Below are positions 38,835-47,304 of a stretch of DNA of 64,000 bases, piece after piece. A program made the position numbers and the translations under genes. Below the pieces are notes generated by a model, which was given only the letters and a program-made list of their open reading frames with translations, did no database searches and had not been told where the DNA came from. Origin of the DNA: Blautia sp. Marseille-P3201T (GTDB lineage Bacteria > Bacillota > Clostridia > Lachnospirales > Lachnospiraceae); assembly GCF_900120295.1 (NCBI RefSeq), contig NZ_LT635470.1, positions 868,001-932,000 on the forward strand, given 5' to 3'. Each line of letters starts with the position of its first letter. The stretch's first letter is position 1.

Positions 38835-39370
38835 CTTCTGTTCTCCTTACAGCAGCCTCCACAGCCGCCGCTTCTGTCATCTGTCATAAAATCCTGCACA
38901 TGTGTCAATGCACAAATTGCCTGTGCAGATATTCCTTCCATACTTCCTGTAAATCCAAGACCTTCCTCTGTGGTCGCTTTAATATTTACCTGATGAACGT
39001 CCAAATGCAGTGCATCAGCCACATTCTCAATCATAGTATCAATATATGGTAAAAGTTTTGGTTTCTGTGCAATAATCGTTGCATCAATGTTATTGATCAC
39101 ATACATATTTTCTTCCAAAAGTTTCCCTACATGCTGCAAAAGCTTGATGCTGGAAATACCTTTATACTGAGGATCTGTATCTGGAAAATGTCTTCCAATA
39201 TCCCGAAGCGCTGCTGCACCTAAAAGAGCATCCATAATGGCATGAACCACTACATCGGCATCAGAATGTCCCAGCAGACCTTTTTCCCAGGGAATATTCA
39301 CTCCTCCTAAAATTAAATCTCTTCCTTCTGTAAGTTTATGGACATCATATCCCATTCCTACTCGAATCAT
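38831..39370 (-). CDS. ispF: 2-C-methyl-D-erythritol 2,4-cyclodiphosphate synthase with Cys-rich tail
   Basis: Enzyme of the MEP isoprenoid pathway. Zinc ligands are in GYDVHKL (Asp, His) and [13 protein letters not shown]; substrate motifs [10 protein letters not shown] follow. The core ends near residue 160, as usual, and is followed by an extra tail reading [16 protein letters not shown]. This Cys cluster is unusual for IspF. ATG 39370 has AAAGGAAG upstream. It lies 19 nt downstream of copA and overlaps the ABC-F gene. Confidence 0.94.
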   Translation of the reverse strand: MIRVGMGYDVHKLTEGRDLILGGVNIPWEKGLLGHSDADVVVHAIMDALLGAAALRDIGRHFPDTDPQYKGISSIKLLQHVGKLLEENMYVINNIDATIIAQKPKLLPYIDTMIENVADALHLDVHQVNIKATTEEGLGFTGSMEGISAQAICALTHVQDFMTDDRSGGCGGCCKENRR

Positions 39371-39388
39371 GATTTTCTTCCTTTCCGT

Positions 39389-41890
39389 CTATTCTACTGA
39401 AAGCACCTGATAACCTGCGTCTTCTACTGCTTTCTTTAAAACTTCTTTTTCAAGTCCTGTTTCTACATAAGCTTCTTTTTTCTCTAAATTCACTTCTGCT
39501 TTTGTTCCTTCTAAAGCTTCCAGCGCTTTTGTAACTGCCGCCTGACAGTGAGGACACATCATTCCTTCAATTTTCATTGTATACATATTTTTTTCCTCCT
39601 TTTTCTCCTGTATATTTTCAGGCTGTGTTTTCCCTTTTTTCAGAGAATGAAAAAATCGTAATCGCAGCGCGTTACTTACAACAAAAAGACTGCTGAGACT
39701 CATAGCTGCCGCTCCGAACATAGGACTTAATTTCAATCCGAATACCGGATAGAGCACTCCTGCTGCAAGGGGAATTCCACATACATTATAAAAGAATGCC
39801 CAGAATAAATTCTGCTTAATATTTCGGATAACTGCTTTACTCAGCTCTATGGCAGTTGCCACATCCTGCAAATCATTTTTCATCAGGACAATATCTGCGC
39901 TTTCAATGGCAACATCTGTTCCTGCTCCAATGGCAATTCCTACATCTGCTCTTGCAAGAGCCGGCGCATCATTTAGCCCGTCCCCTACCATGGCTACGGT
40001 CTTTCCTTCCTCCTGAAGTCTGGAAATCTCTCTTTCTTTATCCTGTGGAAGAACCTCTGCAATCACCGTATCAATATCCAGCTGCTTTTGAATTGCTTTT
40101 GCTGTTCTGGCATTATCGCCTGTAAGCATAATAACCTGAATGCCCAGTTTTTTCAACTCCTGAATTGCCTTTGCACTGGTTGGTTTTACCACATCGGCAA
40201 CACCAATAACACCAAGTGTCTGCTTTTCATCTGCCAAGATAAGGGGTGTCTTTCCTTCTTCCGAAAGTTTTTCAATACTGCTTAATGCCTTTTCACAGGA
40301 AATCCCCTGCTCTTTTATAAGTTTTTGGTTTCCAGCATAATAAACATTCCCCTGAATTTTTGCAGTAATTCCTTTTCCGGGGATTGCCGCAAAATTCTCC
40401 GCATTGGGCAGTTCCATGTCCTTTGCCTTTAAAAGCACCGCCTCCGCCAGAGGATGTTCACTTTTCTTTTCCAGAGCTGCACCGATTTCTAAAATCTCAT
40501 TTTCGGACATTCCAAAGCTGATAATATCAGTAACTATTGGTTTTCCTTCTGTAATAGTTCCTGTTTTATCCAATACAACGCTTTGTACGTTATGAGTAAT
40601 TTCCAATGCCTCGCCGGATTTAATTAAAATTCCATTTTCCGCGCCTTTTCCTGTTCCTACCATAATAGCAACCGGTGTGGCAAGTCCCAGTGCACAGGGA
40701 CAGGAAATAACTAAAACCGCAATGGCACAGGACAGGGCAAATTCAAATTCTGCTCCCATAAACAACCAGACAATCCCCGTAAGCAGAGCAATTCCCATAA
40801 CCGTGGGAACGAAAATTCCCGCAATCTTATCTGCCATTCTGGCAATAGGCGCTTTGCTGGAACTGGCTTCCTCAACCAGACGGATAATCTGAGAAAAAGT
40901 GGTATCCTGTCCTACTTTAACAGCTCTCATTCTGATAAATCCTGTTTTGTTTAAAGTAGCTGCTGTTACCGTATCTCCTTCTTTCTTTTCAACAGGCATA
41001 CTCTCTCCGGTAATGGCTGCCTCGTCTACACTGGTCATCCCTTCGACTACAACGCCGTCCGCCGGAATACTGCTTCCCGGCTTCACCTGTAAAATATCTC
41101 CGGTCAACACATCTTCTGCTGCAATTTCCACCACCTGCCCGTTTCTTTCTACCAGCGCTGTCTTAGGTGCTAAATCAATGAGCTTTTGAATGGCTTCACT
41201 TGTTTTTCCTTTAGAACGTGCCTCCAAATATTTTCCGATATTGATTAAGGCAAGTATCATCACTGCTGACTCAAAGTACAAATCATGTAAATAACGGTGT
41301 ACCAGTTCCATATTCTGAGTACCCAGACCATATCCCATGCGGTAAATAGCAAATATTCCGTATACTAAAGATGCTCCTGAACCTACGGATATCAGTGTAT
41401 CCATATTGGGCGCTCCGTGGATGAGAGAGCGAAATCCCCTTTCAAAATAAGCTCTGTTTATATACAACACAGGTATACACAAAAGAAGCTGTGTCAATGC
41501 AAAGGACACTGCGTTGGCATCTCCCTTTAAAAAGGAAGGCTGAGGAAGTCCTGCCATATGCCCCATTGCCACATACATCAGGGGAATTAAGAAGATAAAG
41601 GACCAGATCGTACGTTTTTTCATACTCTCAATATTTTTTTCTACAATATCTTCTTTTTCCTCTTTTTTCTCGACTTTCCCTGTGGGAATTTCCATCCCAT
41701 ACCCTGCCTGTATCACGCTGTCTGCTATTTTTTCTTCTGTCAGCTTACTCTCATCGAAATCTACCTGCATGCTGTTTGTCAGTAAATTGACGCTGACGGT
41801 ATTGACTCCATCCAGCTTTTCCACGCACTTCTCAACTCTGGAGGAGCATGCAGAGCAGGTCATTCCTGTCACTTTATATTTTTTATTCAA
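39389..41890 (-). CDS. copA: Copper-exporting P1B-type ATPase with HMA domains at both ends
   Basis: An 833-residue copper pump. An N-terminal heavy-metal domain (GMTCSACSS, Cys12 and Cys15), eight membrane helices, the CPC ion site (about 397), phosphorylation site DKTGTITEG and GDGLNDAPAL hinge are all present. An extra C-terminal heavy-metal domain follows after residue 765 (GMMCPHC), probably a fused CopZ-like chaperone. It starts at TTG 41890 with AGGAGG 8 nt upstream, 15 nt after csoR. Regulated by CsoR through the operator upstream. Confidence 0.94.
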   Translation of the reverse strand: MNKKYKVTGMTCSACSSRVEKCVEKLDGVNTVSVNLLTNSMQVDFDESKLTEEKIADSVIQAGYGMEIPTGKVEKKEEKEDIVEKNIESMKKRTIWSFIFLIPLMYVAMGHMAGLPQPSFLKGDANAVSFALTQLLLCIPVLYINRAYFERGFRSLIHGAPNMDTLISVGSGASLVYGIFAIYRMGYGLGTQNMELVHRYLHDLYFESAVMILALINIGKYLEARSKGKTSEAIQKLIDLAPKTALVERNGQVVEIAAEDVLTGDILQVKPGSSIPADGVVVEGMTSVDEAAITGESMPVEKKEGDTVTAATLNKTGFIRMRAVKVGQDTTFSQIIRLVEEASSSKAPIARMADKIAGIFVPTVMGIALLTGIVWLFMGAEFEFALSCAIAVLVISCPCALGLATPVAIMVGTGKGAENGILIKSGEALEITHNVQSVVLDKTGTITEGKPIVTDIISFGMSENEILEIGAALEKKSEHPLAEAVLLKAKDMELPNAENFAAIPGKGITAKIQGNVYYAGNQKLIKEQGISCEKALSSIEKLSEEGKTPLILADEKQTLGVIGVADVVKPTSAKAIQELKKLGIQVIMLTGDNARTAKAIQKQLDIDTVIAEVLPQDKEREISRLQEEGKTVAMVGDGLNDAPALARADVGIAIGAGTDVAIESADIVLMKNDLQDVATAIELSKAVIRNIKQNLFWAFFYNVCGIPLAAGVLYPVFGLKLSPMFGAAAMSLSSLFVVSNALRLRFFHSLKKGKTQPENIQEKKEEKNMYTMKIEGMMCPHCQAAVTKALEALEGTKAEVNLEKKEAYVETGLEKEVLKKAVEDAGYQVLSVE

Positions 41891-41905
41891 ATGTTTTTCC
41901 TCCTG

Positions 41906-42166
41906 CTATAAGATTTTACCCAATAAAGCTACCAGTTCATCCACTTTTTCTTCTCTTTCCTCATCTGTTTTTGCTCCTGTTACGCAGCTTTTTAAATGCG
42001 CTGTGAGGATTTCTTTATTTGCTCTGTTTAAAACAGCTTCCGTTGCCATAATCTGATGCGCTATATCCATACAGTAACGGTCTTCCTCCACCATCTTCAG
42101 AATACCGTCAATCTGACCTCTGGCTGTTTTTAATAATCTGTTTATCTGTGCTTTATCTGCTTTCAT
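41906..42166 (-). CDS. csoR: Copper-sensing repressor CsoR
   Basis: An 86-residue all-helical repressor. The Cu(I) ligands are in the expected pattern: Cys32 (RYCMDIAHQ), His57 and Cys61 (AHLKSC). Cu(I) binding releases DNA and turns on copA. ATG 42166 has GGAGG 9 nt upstream; the longer in-frame version would start in the operator and is rejected. First gene of csoR-copA. Confidence 0.94.
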   Translation of the reverse strand: MKADKAQINRLLKTARGQIDGILKMVEEDRYCMDIAHQIMATEAVLNRANKEILTAHLKSCVTGAKTDEEREEKVDELVALLGKIL

Positions 42167-42180
42167 TTTCCCATACCTCC

Positions 42181-42199
42181 TATACCCCGTGGGGGTGTA
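42181..42199. promoter_or_regulatory. CsoR operator
   Basis: TATACCCCGTGGGGGTGTA, a GC-rich pseudo-palindrome of the known CsoR type, placed between the csoR promoter and its ribosome site, so bound CsoR would block transcription. Confidence 0.85.
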
Positions 42200-42211
42200 T
42201 TTGATAAGGTA

Positions 42212-42240
42212 AATATAACATAGCATTTTAAGTATTGCAA
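42212..42240 (-). promoter_or_regulatory. Promoter of csoR-copA
   Basis: TTGCAA (42235-42240) and TATATT (42212-42217), 17-bp spacer. Confidence 0.75.
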
Positions 42241-42284
42241 GAAGGAATATTTTAGATACAAAATTTTACAATTATTTTTCAGTT

Positions 42285-42575
42285 CTATACTCTTTTCCCA
42301 GGTTTAAAAATGCAATTGATGTTTTTTTCTGCAAAATACTTTTCTATCTCTTCTTTTATATCCTCAATCTCATCTTTTGGAAAGTTAAAATCATCTAACC
42401 AAATCATCATGCTTTCTTTTTCATCAGGTATAGCTTCAATTATTGCTTTATAAACATTCATTTCATCTTTTATGGCAAGAAGATAACAATACATCTGAAC
42501 ATTTTTCATACCTATCGTATATTTCTTATTTCCATTTTCATTTGTCTCATTCAAAGTTGTTTCTTCAAGTTTCAT
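42285..42575 (-). CDS. Small acidic protein, unrecognised
   Basis: A 96-residue soluble protein, acidic, with alternating predicted strand and helix (VQMYCYLLAIKDEMNVYKA, then DDFNFPKDEIEDIKEEIEKYF). I recognise no family and see no signal peptide or membrane segment. ATG 42575 has AAGGAG 8 nt upstream, which supports it being a real gene. It lies between csoR and a short accessory region with a DUF3990-like gene. Confidence 0.6.
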   Translation of the reverse strand: MKLEETTLNETNENGNKKYTIGMKNVQMYCYLLAIKDEMNVYKAIIEAIPDEKESMMIWLDDFNFPKDEIEDIKEEIEKYFAEKNINCIFKPGKRV

Positions 42576-42691
42576 TTTTCTTCTCCTTTTTTATCTTAAC
42601 ACCTTCTAATTTATCGTTCTCTTTAGCATAAATTATATCACTCTAGAAATAAACATTCATTCTTTTAATAACACAAGTCTGCTAATTTTTA

Positions 42692-42720
42692 TTGTAGTGA
42701 ATATATAGAACTGCTATAAT
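42692..42720 (+). promoter_or_regulatory. Promoter of the DUF3990 gene pair
   Basis: TTGTAG (42692-42697) and TATAAT (42715-42720), 17-bp spacer. Confidence 0.65.
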
Positions 42721-42787
42721 ATGGCTATGATAAAAATAACAACTTTAGCTTGATACAGGATATTTTGAATAGAAAGGTAAATGATAA

Positions 42788-43003
42788 ATGGCAAAAATGA
42801 CAGTATACCATGGTGGTTATATACCTGTTAAAAATCCCGAAATTCGTATCGGAAGAAATACAAAAGATTTCGGAAACGGATTTTACTGTACGATTATAAA
42901 AGAACAGGCGCAGCGGTGGGCAAAACGATACGAGCCAAAAATTGTATCTATCTATAATGTCTGGAATATAGAGGTTTTGAGGAGGTCATATAATGGAAAA
43001 TAA
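42788..43003 (+). CDS. Shortened DUF3990-family protein
   Basis: A 71-residue protein matching the N-terminus of DUF3990 proteins (YHGGYIPVKNPEIRIGR, then DFGNGFYCTIIKEQAQRWA). As I recall, the full family is about 150 residues and resembles ADP-ribosyltransferase-fold toxins. Here the sequence stops soon after the conserved WA motif and ends in an unrelated-looking 14 residues, so the C-terminal half is missing. The ORF overlaps the next gene by 11 nt and retains that gene's GAGGAGG site. Likely an internal deletion; possibly non-functional. Confidence 0.65.
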   Translation: MAKMTVYHGGYIPVKNPEIRIGRNTKDFGNGFYCTIIKEQAQRWAKRYEPKIVSIYNVWNIEVLRRSYNGK

Positions 43004-43454
43004 GGGACGAGAACCAGCAAAAGAAAACGATTTATTTTTTACATGTAGTTTGATTGATTATATTGCAAGAAAAACAACGAATACAAGAGCAGCCGTTGTA
43101 AATACATTGGGTAAAAAAAATCTTGAAAAAATCTATGACTTAGCAGATATCTATCACAGCGACAATATAGACCGTGTCAGTGACGATTTCATCAGAGAAG
43201 CAAAAATCAGCACAGGAAATTTTGACAATGTGTCCGCATGTCAATATGCTATTCCATCCCATTGGGACATAGGCAAAGTATATAAAAGATTGATTAAGTC
43301 CGTGGCAGAATATGAAAAGATAGGTGTTATTGATGCCTTATTCAAGGTTTACAACTCATTTATCAGCGATAAAATAGATGACTACAACAGCAGTATGTAT
43401 TATGAAAATCCATCGTATTTGCTGGAATGTTATTTAGAAAATAAAGTAATTTAA
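42993..43454 (+). CDS. Conserved partner of DUF3990 genes, function unknown
   Basis: A 153-residue helical protein. Conserved-looking parts are FFTCSLIDYIARKTTN, NLEKIYDLADIYHSDNIDRVSDD and IPSHWDIGKVYKRLI. I have seen this type beside DUF3990 genes in gut Clostridia, where the pair is suspected to be a toxin-antitoxin module, but this is memory, not a search. GAGGAGG precedes ATG 42993 and the reading frame looks intact, unlike its neighbour. Confidence 0.65.
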   Translation: MENKGREPAKENDLFFTCSLIDYIARKTTNTRAAVVNTLGKKNLEKIYDLADIYHSDNIDRVSDDFIREAKISTGNFDNVSACQYAIPSHWDIGKVYKRLIKSVAEYEKIGVIDALFKVYNSFISDKIDDYNSSMYYENPSYLLECYLENKVI

Positions 43455-43489
43455 TTATTTTTGCAGAATTTTAAAAGGAGGGATTTTCT

Positions 43490-43987
43490 ATGTTTCATAA
43501 AGAAAAGCTTGTAACGACACCATATCAAAGAGTTTTAAATCTGTTGTCTTTCCTTCTTTTTCTGGGATTATTCCTTTATCCTGTCCTGATTTGGTCAAAG
43601 ATACCGGAAGAAATTCCCACTCATTATAACTTCGCCGGAGAAGCAGATGCTTTTGGAAGCAAATCTTCTATACTGATACCTTCCTTTATCGGAGCGCTTC
43701 TCTACGGACTACTGATTTTTGTCGGTCATTTTCCCGATATTTGGAACGTTCCTGTTAAAATTACTGCTGAAAATAAGAACTGGGTATATAGAAATATAAA
43801 AAGTCTTCTTTCCACCATGAATTTCCTTATCATGCTTCTTTATTTTTACATAAATTATCGGTCTGCTTCGCAAAAAGACTTAAATCCTGTTATCATTGCC
43901 GGAGTGATTGTTCTTCTGTTTGCTTCTATTCTCTACTTTTGCCTAAGATGTAAAAAGACACCCCCGTCACCAAAGGATGTCTCTTAA
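43490..43987 (+). CDS. DUF1648 membrane protein
   Basis: A 165-residue membrane protein with four hydrophobic segments. The DUF1648 signature IPTHYNFAGEADAFG follows the first helix (about residue 45). The family is common in Firmicutes near regulators and peptidases (SdpI-related), with no firm function. AAAGGAGG precedes ATG 43490, 35 nt after the DUF3990-partner gene. Confidence 0.82.
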   Translation: MFHKEKLVTTPYQRVLNLLSFLLFLGLFLYPVLIWSKIPEEIPTHYNFAGEADAFGSKSSILIPSFIGALLYGLLIFVGHFPDIWNVPVKITAENKNWVYRNIKSLLSTMNFLIMLLYFYINYRSASQKDLNPVIIAGVIVLLFASILYFCLRCKKTPPSPKDVS

Positions 43988-43995
43988 CCTTTTCT

Positions 43996-44250
43996 CTATT
44001 CCTTTCTGAGAAATTTCTCCTCCTGTATTTCCACCAGAATAATATCCTCTCCAATCTGGCGAATACAGGAGAAAGGAATAACATATTCACTGACAGAGCC
44101 AAACAACCCGCACATTTTTCCCGGAACAGGCACAATCAGCGCTTCTATTTTCCCTGTTTTACAATTAAACTCCACATCTAAAGGACAGCCCAGAGTTTTA
44201 CAGGTACAGATATTGATGACTTCTTTTTGCTTCAGCTCACATACACGCAT
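43996..44250 (-). CDS. YlmC/YmxH-family PRC-barrel protein
   Basis: An 84-residue PRC-barrel protein of the YlmC/YmxH type, often linked to sporulation. It begins MRVCELKQKEVINI and has TGKIEALIVP and PFSCIRQIGEDIILVE. Two Cys in CTCKTLGCPLD are typical of clostridial members. ATG 44250 has GGGAG 5 nt upstream; an ATG six codons earlier lacks a site. It converges with the DUF1648 gene. Confidence 0.85.
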   Translation of the reverse strand: MRVCELKQKEVINICTCKTLGCPLDVEFNCKTGKIEALIVPVPGKMCGLFGSVSEYVIPFSCIRQIGEDIILVEIQEEKFLRKE

Positions 44251-44311
44251 AAAAACTCCCAAACCCATGGTTTTAATCTATCCTATGAGTTTGAGAGTCA
44301 ATCCAATACTC

Positions 44312-45334
44312 CTATCTGTCCATTTCCAGTTGAAGTCCTGTGCTTTGATGATTTTTTATAATACGTTCAATTTCATCTAATCCGCTGGAAGGTAAGTCTC
44401 CCGGAATGGTATTCTTTACCGCACTGGTAGCATTGCCGTACTCCAAAGCTTTTTGGCAGTTAAAATTGTGTTTTAACAAACCATACAAAGCTCCTGAAAT
44501 ATAGGCGTCTCCACTTCCAATTCGGTCCACCACCTCAATATTTTTGTAAGGCTCTTCCTCATAAAATTTATCTTCTTTGGCATTATAAAATACAGAGCCA
44601 AAAGAATGTACCTTCGGGCTATGTACCACCCTCTGTGTAGATGCAACAAAAGAAATCGGATATTCCTTTGTAAAGCTTTTCATAATTTCATAGACGTTTC
44701 CCTGTTTTAAGAAAGTCAGCTTTGCCGTTTCCTCCGAGCAGAAGAAAATATCCACATAAGGAAGAATACTTTCAATACATTCTCTTGCCTCATCTCCTGT
44801 CCAGAGATTGCCTCGAAAATTCACATCAAAGGAAATAATTGTCCCATTTTCTTTAAACCGCTTTATCATTTCTATGGCATTTTTACGGGTATTTTCTGAC
44901 AATGCCAGTGTAATTCCTGTGGTATGGAAGCATCTTGTTGAGCCGTACATTTCCTCCGGAAAATCATCTGCGGAAAACTTGCAAAAGGACGCATGCTTTC
45001 TATCATAAACCACGCTGGGTTTTCTGGGATATGCACCGTTTTCGTAGTAATAAATTCCAAGTCTTGCATCTGTATCCTTGTCATAAATCAGGTAATCATC
45101 GCTGACACCGCAAAAACGCACACGGTTTTTTGCATAAGTTCCCAAGGCATTATCCGGCAGCATGGAAATCATACCTGTGCGAAGTCCCAGCAAAGATACG
45201 CCGGAAACCACATTTAATTCTGCACCGCCCACCTGCTTTTGAAAGGTATCGCCTCTTACAATCCTCTCATTATCAGGCGGTGACAGACGCAGTAAAATTT
45301 CCCCAAGTGACAATAAATCAAAATCCCTTCTCAT
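44312..45334 (-). CDS. PfkB-family sugar kinase (second kinase of the KDG locus)
   Basis: A 340-residue ribokinase-fold kinase related to the adjacent KdgK. The N-terminal GGAELNVVSGVSLLG and the catalytic C-terminal DRIGSGDAYISGAL (Asp base) are present, so it should be active. The catalytic loop reads GSGDA rather than the usual GAGDT/S. It may act on KDG or on a related ketodeoxy sugar acid. ATG 45334 has AGGAG 7 nt upstream. It is 111 nt downstream of kdgK with a hairpin between (45364-45388). Confidence 0.82.
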   Translation of the reverse strand: MRRDFDLLSLGEILLRLSPPDNERIVRGDTFQKQVGGAELNVVSGVSLLGLRTGMISMLPDNALGTYAKNRVRFCGVSDDYLIYDKDTDARLGIYYYENGAYPRKPSVVYDRKHASFCKFSADDFPEEMYGSTRCFHTTGITLALSENTRKNAIEMIKRFKENGTIISFDVNFRGNLWTGDEARECIESILPYVDIFFCSEETAKLTFLKQGNVYEIMKSFTKEYPISFVASTQRVVHSPKVHSFGSVFYNAKEDKFYEEEPYKNIEVVDRIGSGDAYISGALYGLLKHNFNCQKALEYGNATSAVKNTIPGDLPSSGLDEIERIIKNHQSTGLQLEMDR

Positions 45335-45445
45335 AACCTGTCTCCTTTTTTTCTTTATATAAATCAGGGACTGCAATCAAGCAGCCCCCTTCTATCTAAA
45401 TGTTCCCCAATGGCAATAAGGGTTTCATTTCCATATAAAATTTAA

Positions 45446-46471
45446 TTATCGCTGCACACGGCCTGAACCGTCTCCGCCTGCAAGCTTTGTCACTTCATCC
45501 ATGGAAACCATGTTAAAGTCACCTTCAATAGAATGTTTCAGACAAGATGCCGCTACTGCAAATTCGATGGTAGACTGTGCATCATATCCGTTTAAGCAAG
45601 CACAAATCAATCCGCCGCCAAAGGAGTCACCGCCGCCTACACGGTCAACAATGTGCATTTTGTATTTTTTGCTGAAATAGTAATCCTGTCCGTCATATAA
45701 CATTGCAGACCAGTTGTTATCATTGGCAGATAAGGACTCTCTCAATGTAATGGCAACCTTCTGGAAACCAAAGCGGTCTGCCAGCTGTTTTGCAACATCT
45801 TTATAGCCTTCATGATTTACTGTACCGGTTGTAACATCTGTGTTTGCGGCTTTAATGCCGAATACGTCTGCTGCATCTTCTTCATTTGCAATACAAACGT
45901 CTACATATTTGCAGATTTCACCCATTACTTGACCGGCTTTTTCTTTAGACCATAATTTATTTCTGTAATTTAAGTCACAGGAAATGGTAAGACCTGCTTC
46001 TTTTGCAGCTTTACAAGCTTCCAGACAAATATTTGCAACTTCATCGTTTAATGCAGGAGTAATTCCTGTAAAGTGGAACCAGTCTGCTCCGTCAAAAATT
46101 TTCTTCCAGTCAAAATCAGAAGCCTGTGCAGTAGCAATAGAAGAACCTGCACGGTCGTAAATAACCTTGGAAGGTCTCTGGGAAGCGCCTTTTTCCAAGA
46201 AATAAATACCTACTCTGTCACCGCCACGTACAATCTCCGTAGTATCCACACCATATTTTCTTAAAGAATTGATGGCAGCCTGTCCGATTTCATGTTTTGG
46301 AAGTTTTGTAACAAATTTTGCATCAAATCCGTAATTTGCAAGAGAAACCGCTACGTTTGCTTCTCCGCCGCCGTAAGTTGCTCCGAAGGTATCTGCCTGT
46401 ACAAAGCGATAATATCCTTCCGGTGCCAGTCTTAACATAATTTCACCAAAAGTAATTACTTTTTTTGCCAT
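45446..46471 (-). CDS. kdgK: 2-dehydro-3-deoxygluconate kinase
   Basis: A 341-residue PfkB kinase making KDPG from 2-keto-3-deoxygluconate. Family motifs are ITFGEIMLRLAPEGYYR, GGGEANVAVSLANYG and the catalytic DRVGGGDSFGGGL. It lies 22 nt after the KDPG aldolase, which supports the substrate. AAGGAG precedes ATG 46471. Part of the kdgA-kdgK unit regulated from the kdgR side. Confidence 0.9.
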   Translation of the reverse strand: MAKKVITFGEIMLRLAPEGYYRFVQADTFGATYGGGEANVAVSLANYGFDAKFVTKLPKHEIGQAAINSLRKYGVDTTEIVRGGDRVGIYFLEKGASQRPSKVIYDRAGSSIATAQASDFDWKKIFDGADWFHFTGITPALNDEVANICLEACKAAKEAGLTISCDLNYRNKLWSKEKAGQVMGEICKYVDVCIANEEDAADVFGIKAANTDVTTGTVNHEGYKDVAKQLADRFGFQKVAITLRESLSANDNNWSAMLYDGQDYYFSKKYKMHIVDRVGGGDSFGGGLICACLNGYDAQSTIEFAVAASCLKHSIEGDFNMVSMDEVTKLAGGDGSGRVQR

Positions 46472-46493
46472 GAGTTTTTTCTCCTTTTTGTAC

Positions 46494-47135
46494 TTATTTA
46501 TTTCTGATTTCTGCTACCAGTTTTACTGCTTCTTCTGTCATTGCTTTAATTTCGTCAAATTTACCTGCTTTTACCAAATCGCCTTTTACCATCCAGCTTC
46601 CGCCGCATGCAACAATTTTATCACAGCTTAAATAGCTTTCCAGATTTTTAGCGCTGACACCGCCTGTGGGCATGAATTTCAGTCCCACATAAGGAGCTGC
46701 CATTGCTTTGATTGTTGCAACACCGCCGAACTGCTCTGCCGGGAAGAATTTTACAACCTTTAATCCTCTTTTCACTGCCTGTGCTACTTCAGACGGTGTA
46801 ATACATCCCGGAAATACAGGAATTTCTTTGCTTAAACAATAATCTACAATTTCCGGATCAAAGCCCGGGCTGACAATAAATTTTGCTCCTGCTGCTACTG
46901 CACGGTCTACCTGTTCAATGGTAAGAACTGTACCGGCTCCGACAAACATATCCGGATATTCAGAAGTCATAATTTTAATAGACTCCTCTGCTGCATCTGT
47001 GCGGAAGGTTACCTCTGCACATGGAAGTCCGCCTTCTACCAATGCTTTTGCCAAAGGCGCTGCGTCCTTTGCATCTTCTAATACAACAACAGGTACAACG
47101 CCAAGTGTTGAAATCTTTTCTGTAACTGTGCTCAT
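46494..47135 (-). CDS. kdgA: KDPG/KHG aldolase
   Basis: Class I aldolase splitting KDPG into pyruvate and glyceraldehyde-3-phosphate, 213 residues. The Schiff-base Lys is in VVKFFPAEQFGG; catalytic Glu in AEVTFRTDAAEE; phosphate site MPTGGVSAKN. First gene of the kdgA-kdgK(-pfkB) unit. ATG 47135 has AGGAGG upstream. Confidence 0.93.
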   Translation of the reverse strand: MSTVTEKISTLGVVPVVVLEDAKDAAPLAKALVEGGLPCAEVTFRTDAAEESIKIMTSEYPDMFVGAGTVLTIEQVDRAVAAGAKFIVSPGFDPEIVDYCLSKEIPVFPGCITPSEVAQAVKRGLKVVKFFPAEQFGGVATIKAMAAPYVGLKFMPTGGVSAKNLESYLSCDKIVACGGSWMVKGDLVKAGKFDEIKAMTEEAVKLVAEIRNK

Positions 47136-47156
47136 ATTCTCCTCCTGTTTTTATCG

Positions 47157-47171
47157 TTCCATATTATGGAA
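47157..47171. promoter_or_regulatory. Candidate KdgR operator upstream of kdgA
   Basis: Perfect 15-bp palindrome TTCCATATTATGGAA. It lies downstream of the predicted kdgA promoter and 22 nt before the start codon, where a repressor could block elongation. Confidence 0.65.
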
Positions 47172-47204
47172 TATCGTTTCGTTATGTGGTATTTTGTAAT
47201 TTGA

Positions 47205-47232
47205 ATTATACTACACTTCCAAAAAAAGTCAA
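47205..47232 (-). promoter_or_regulatory. Promoter of kdgA
   Basis: TTGACT (47227-47232) and TATAAT (47205-47210), 16-bp spacer. Confidence 0.75.
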
Positions 47233-47242
47233 GTGTTTTTCA

Positions 47243-47271
47243 TTGCCACAAGTAGCAGAAAGTGTTACAAT
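47243..47271 (+). promoter_or_regulatory. Promoter of kdgR
   Basis: TTGCCA (47243-47248) and TACAAT (47266-47271), 17-bp spacer. Confidence 0.65.
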
Positions 47272-47304
47272 AGCGCCAACACATAAAAAGGAGATTTGTT
47301 TTAT

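Noticed and set aside
45364-45388. Terminator between kdgK and the second PfkB gene
   Set aside because: A GGG-CTGC/GCAG-CCC hairpin exists but no T run follows on the minus strand, so it is noted only as a possible processing site.
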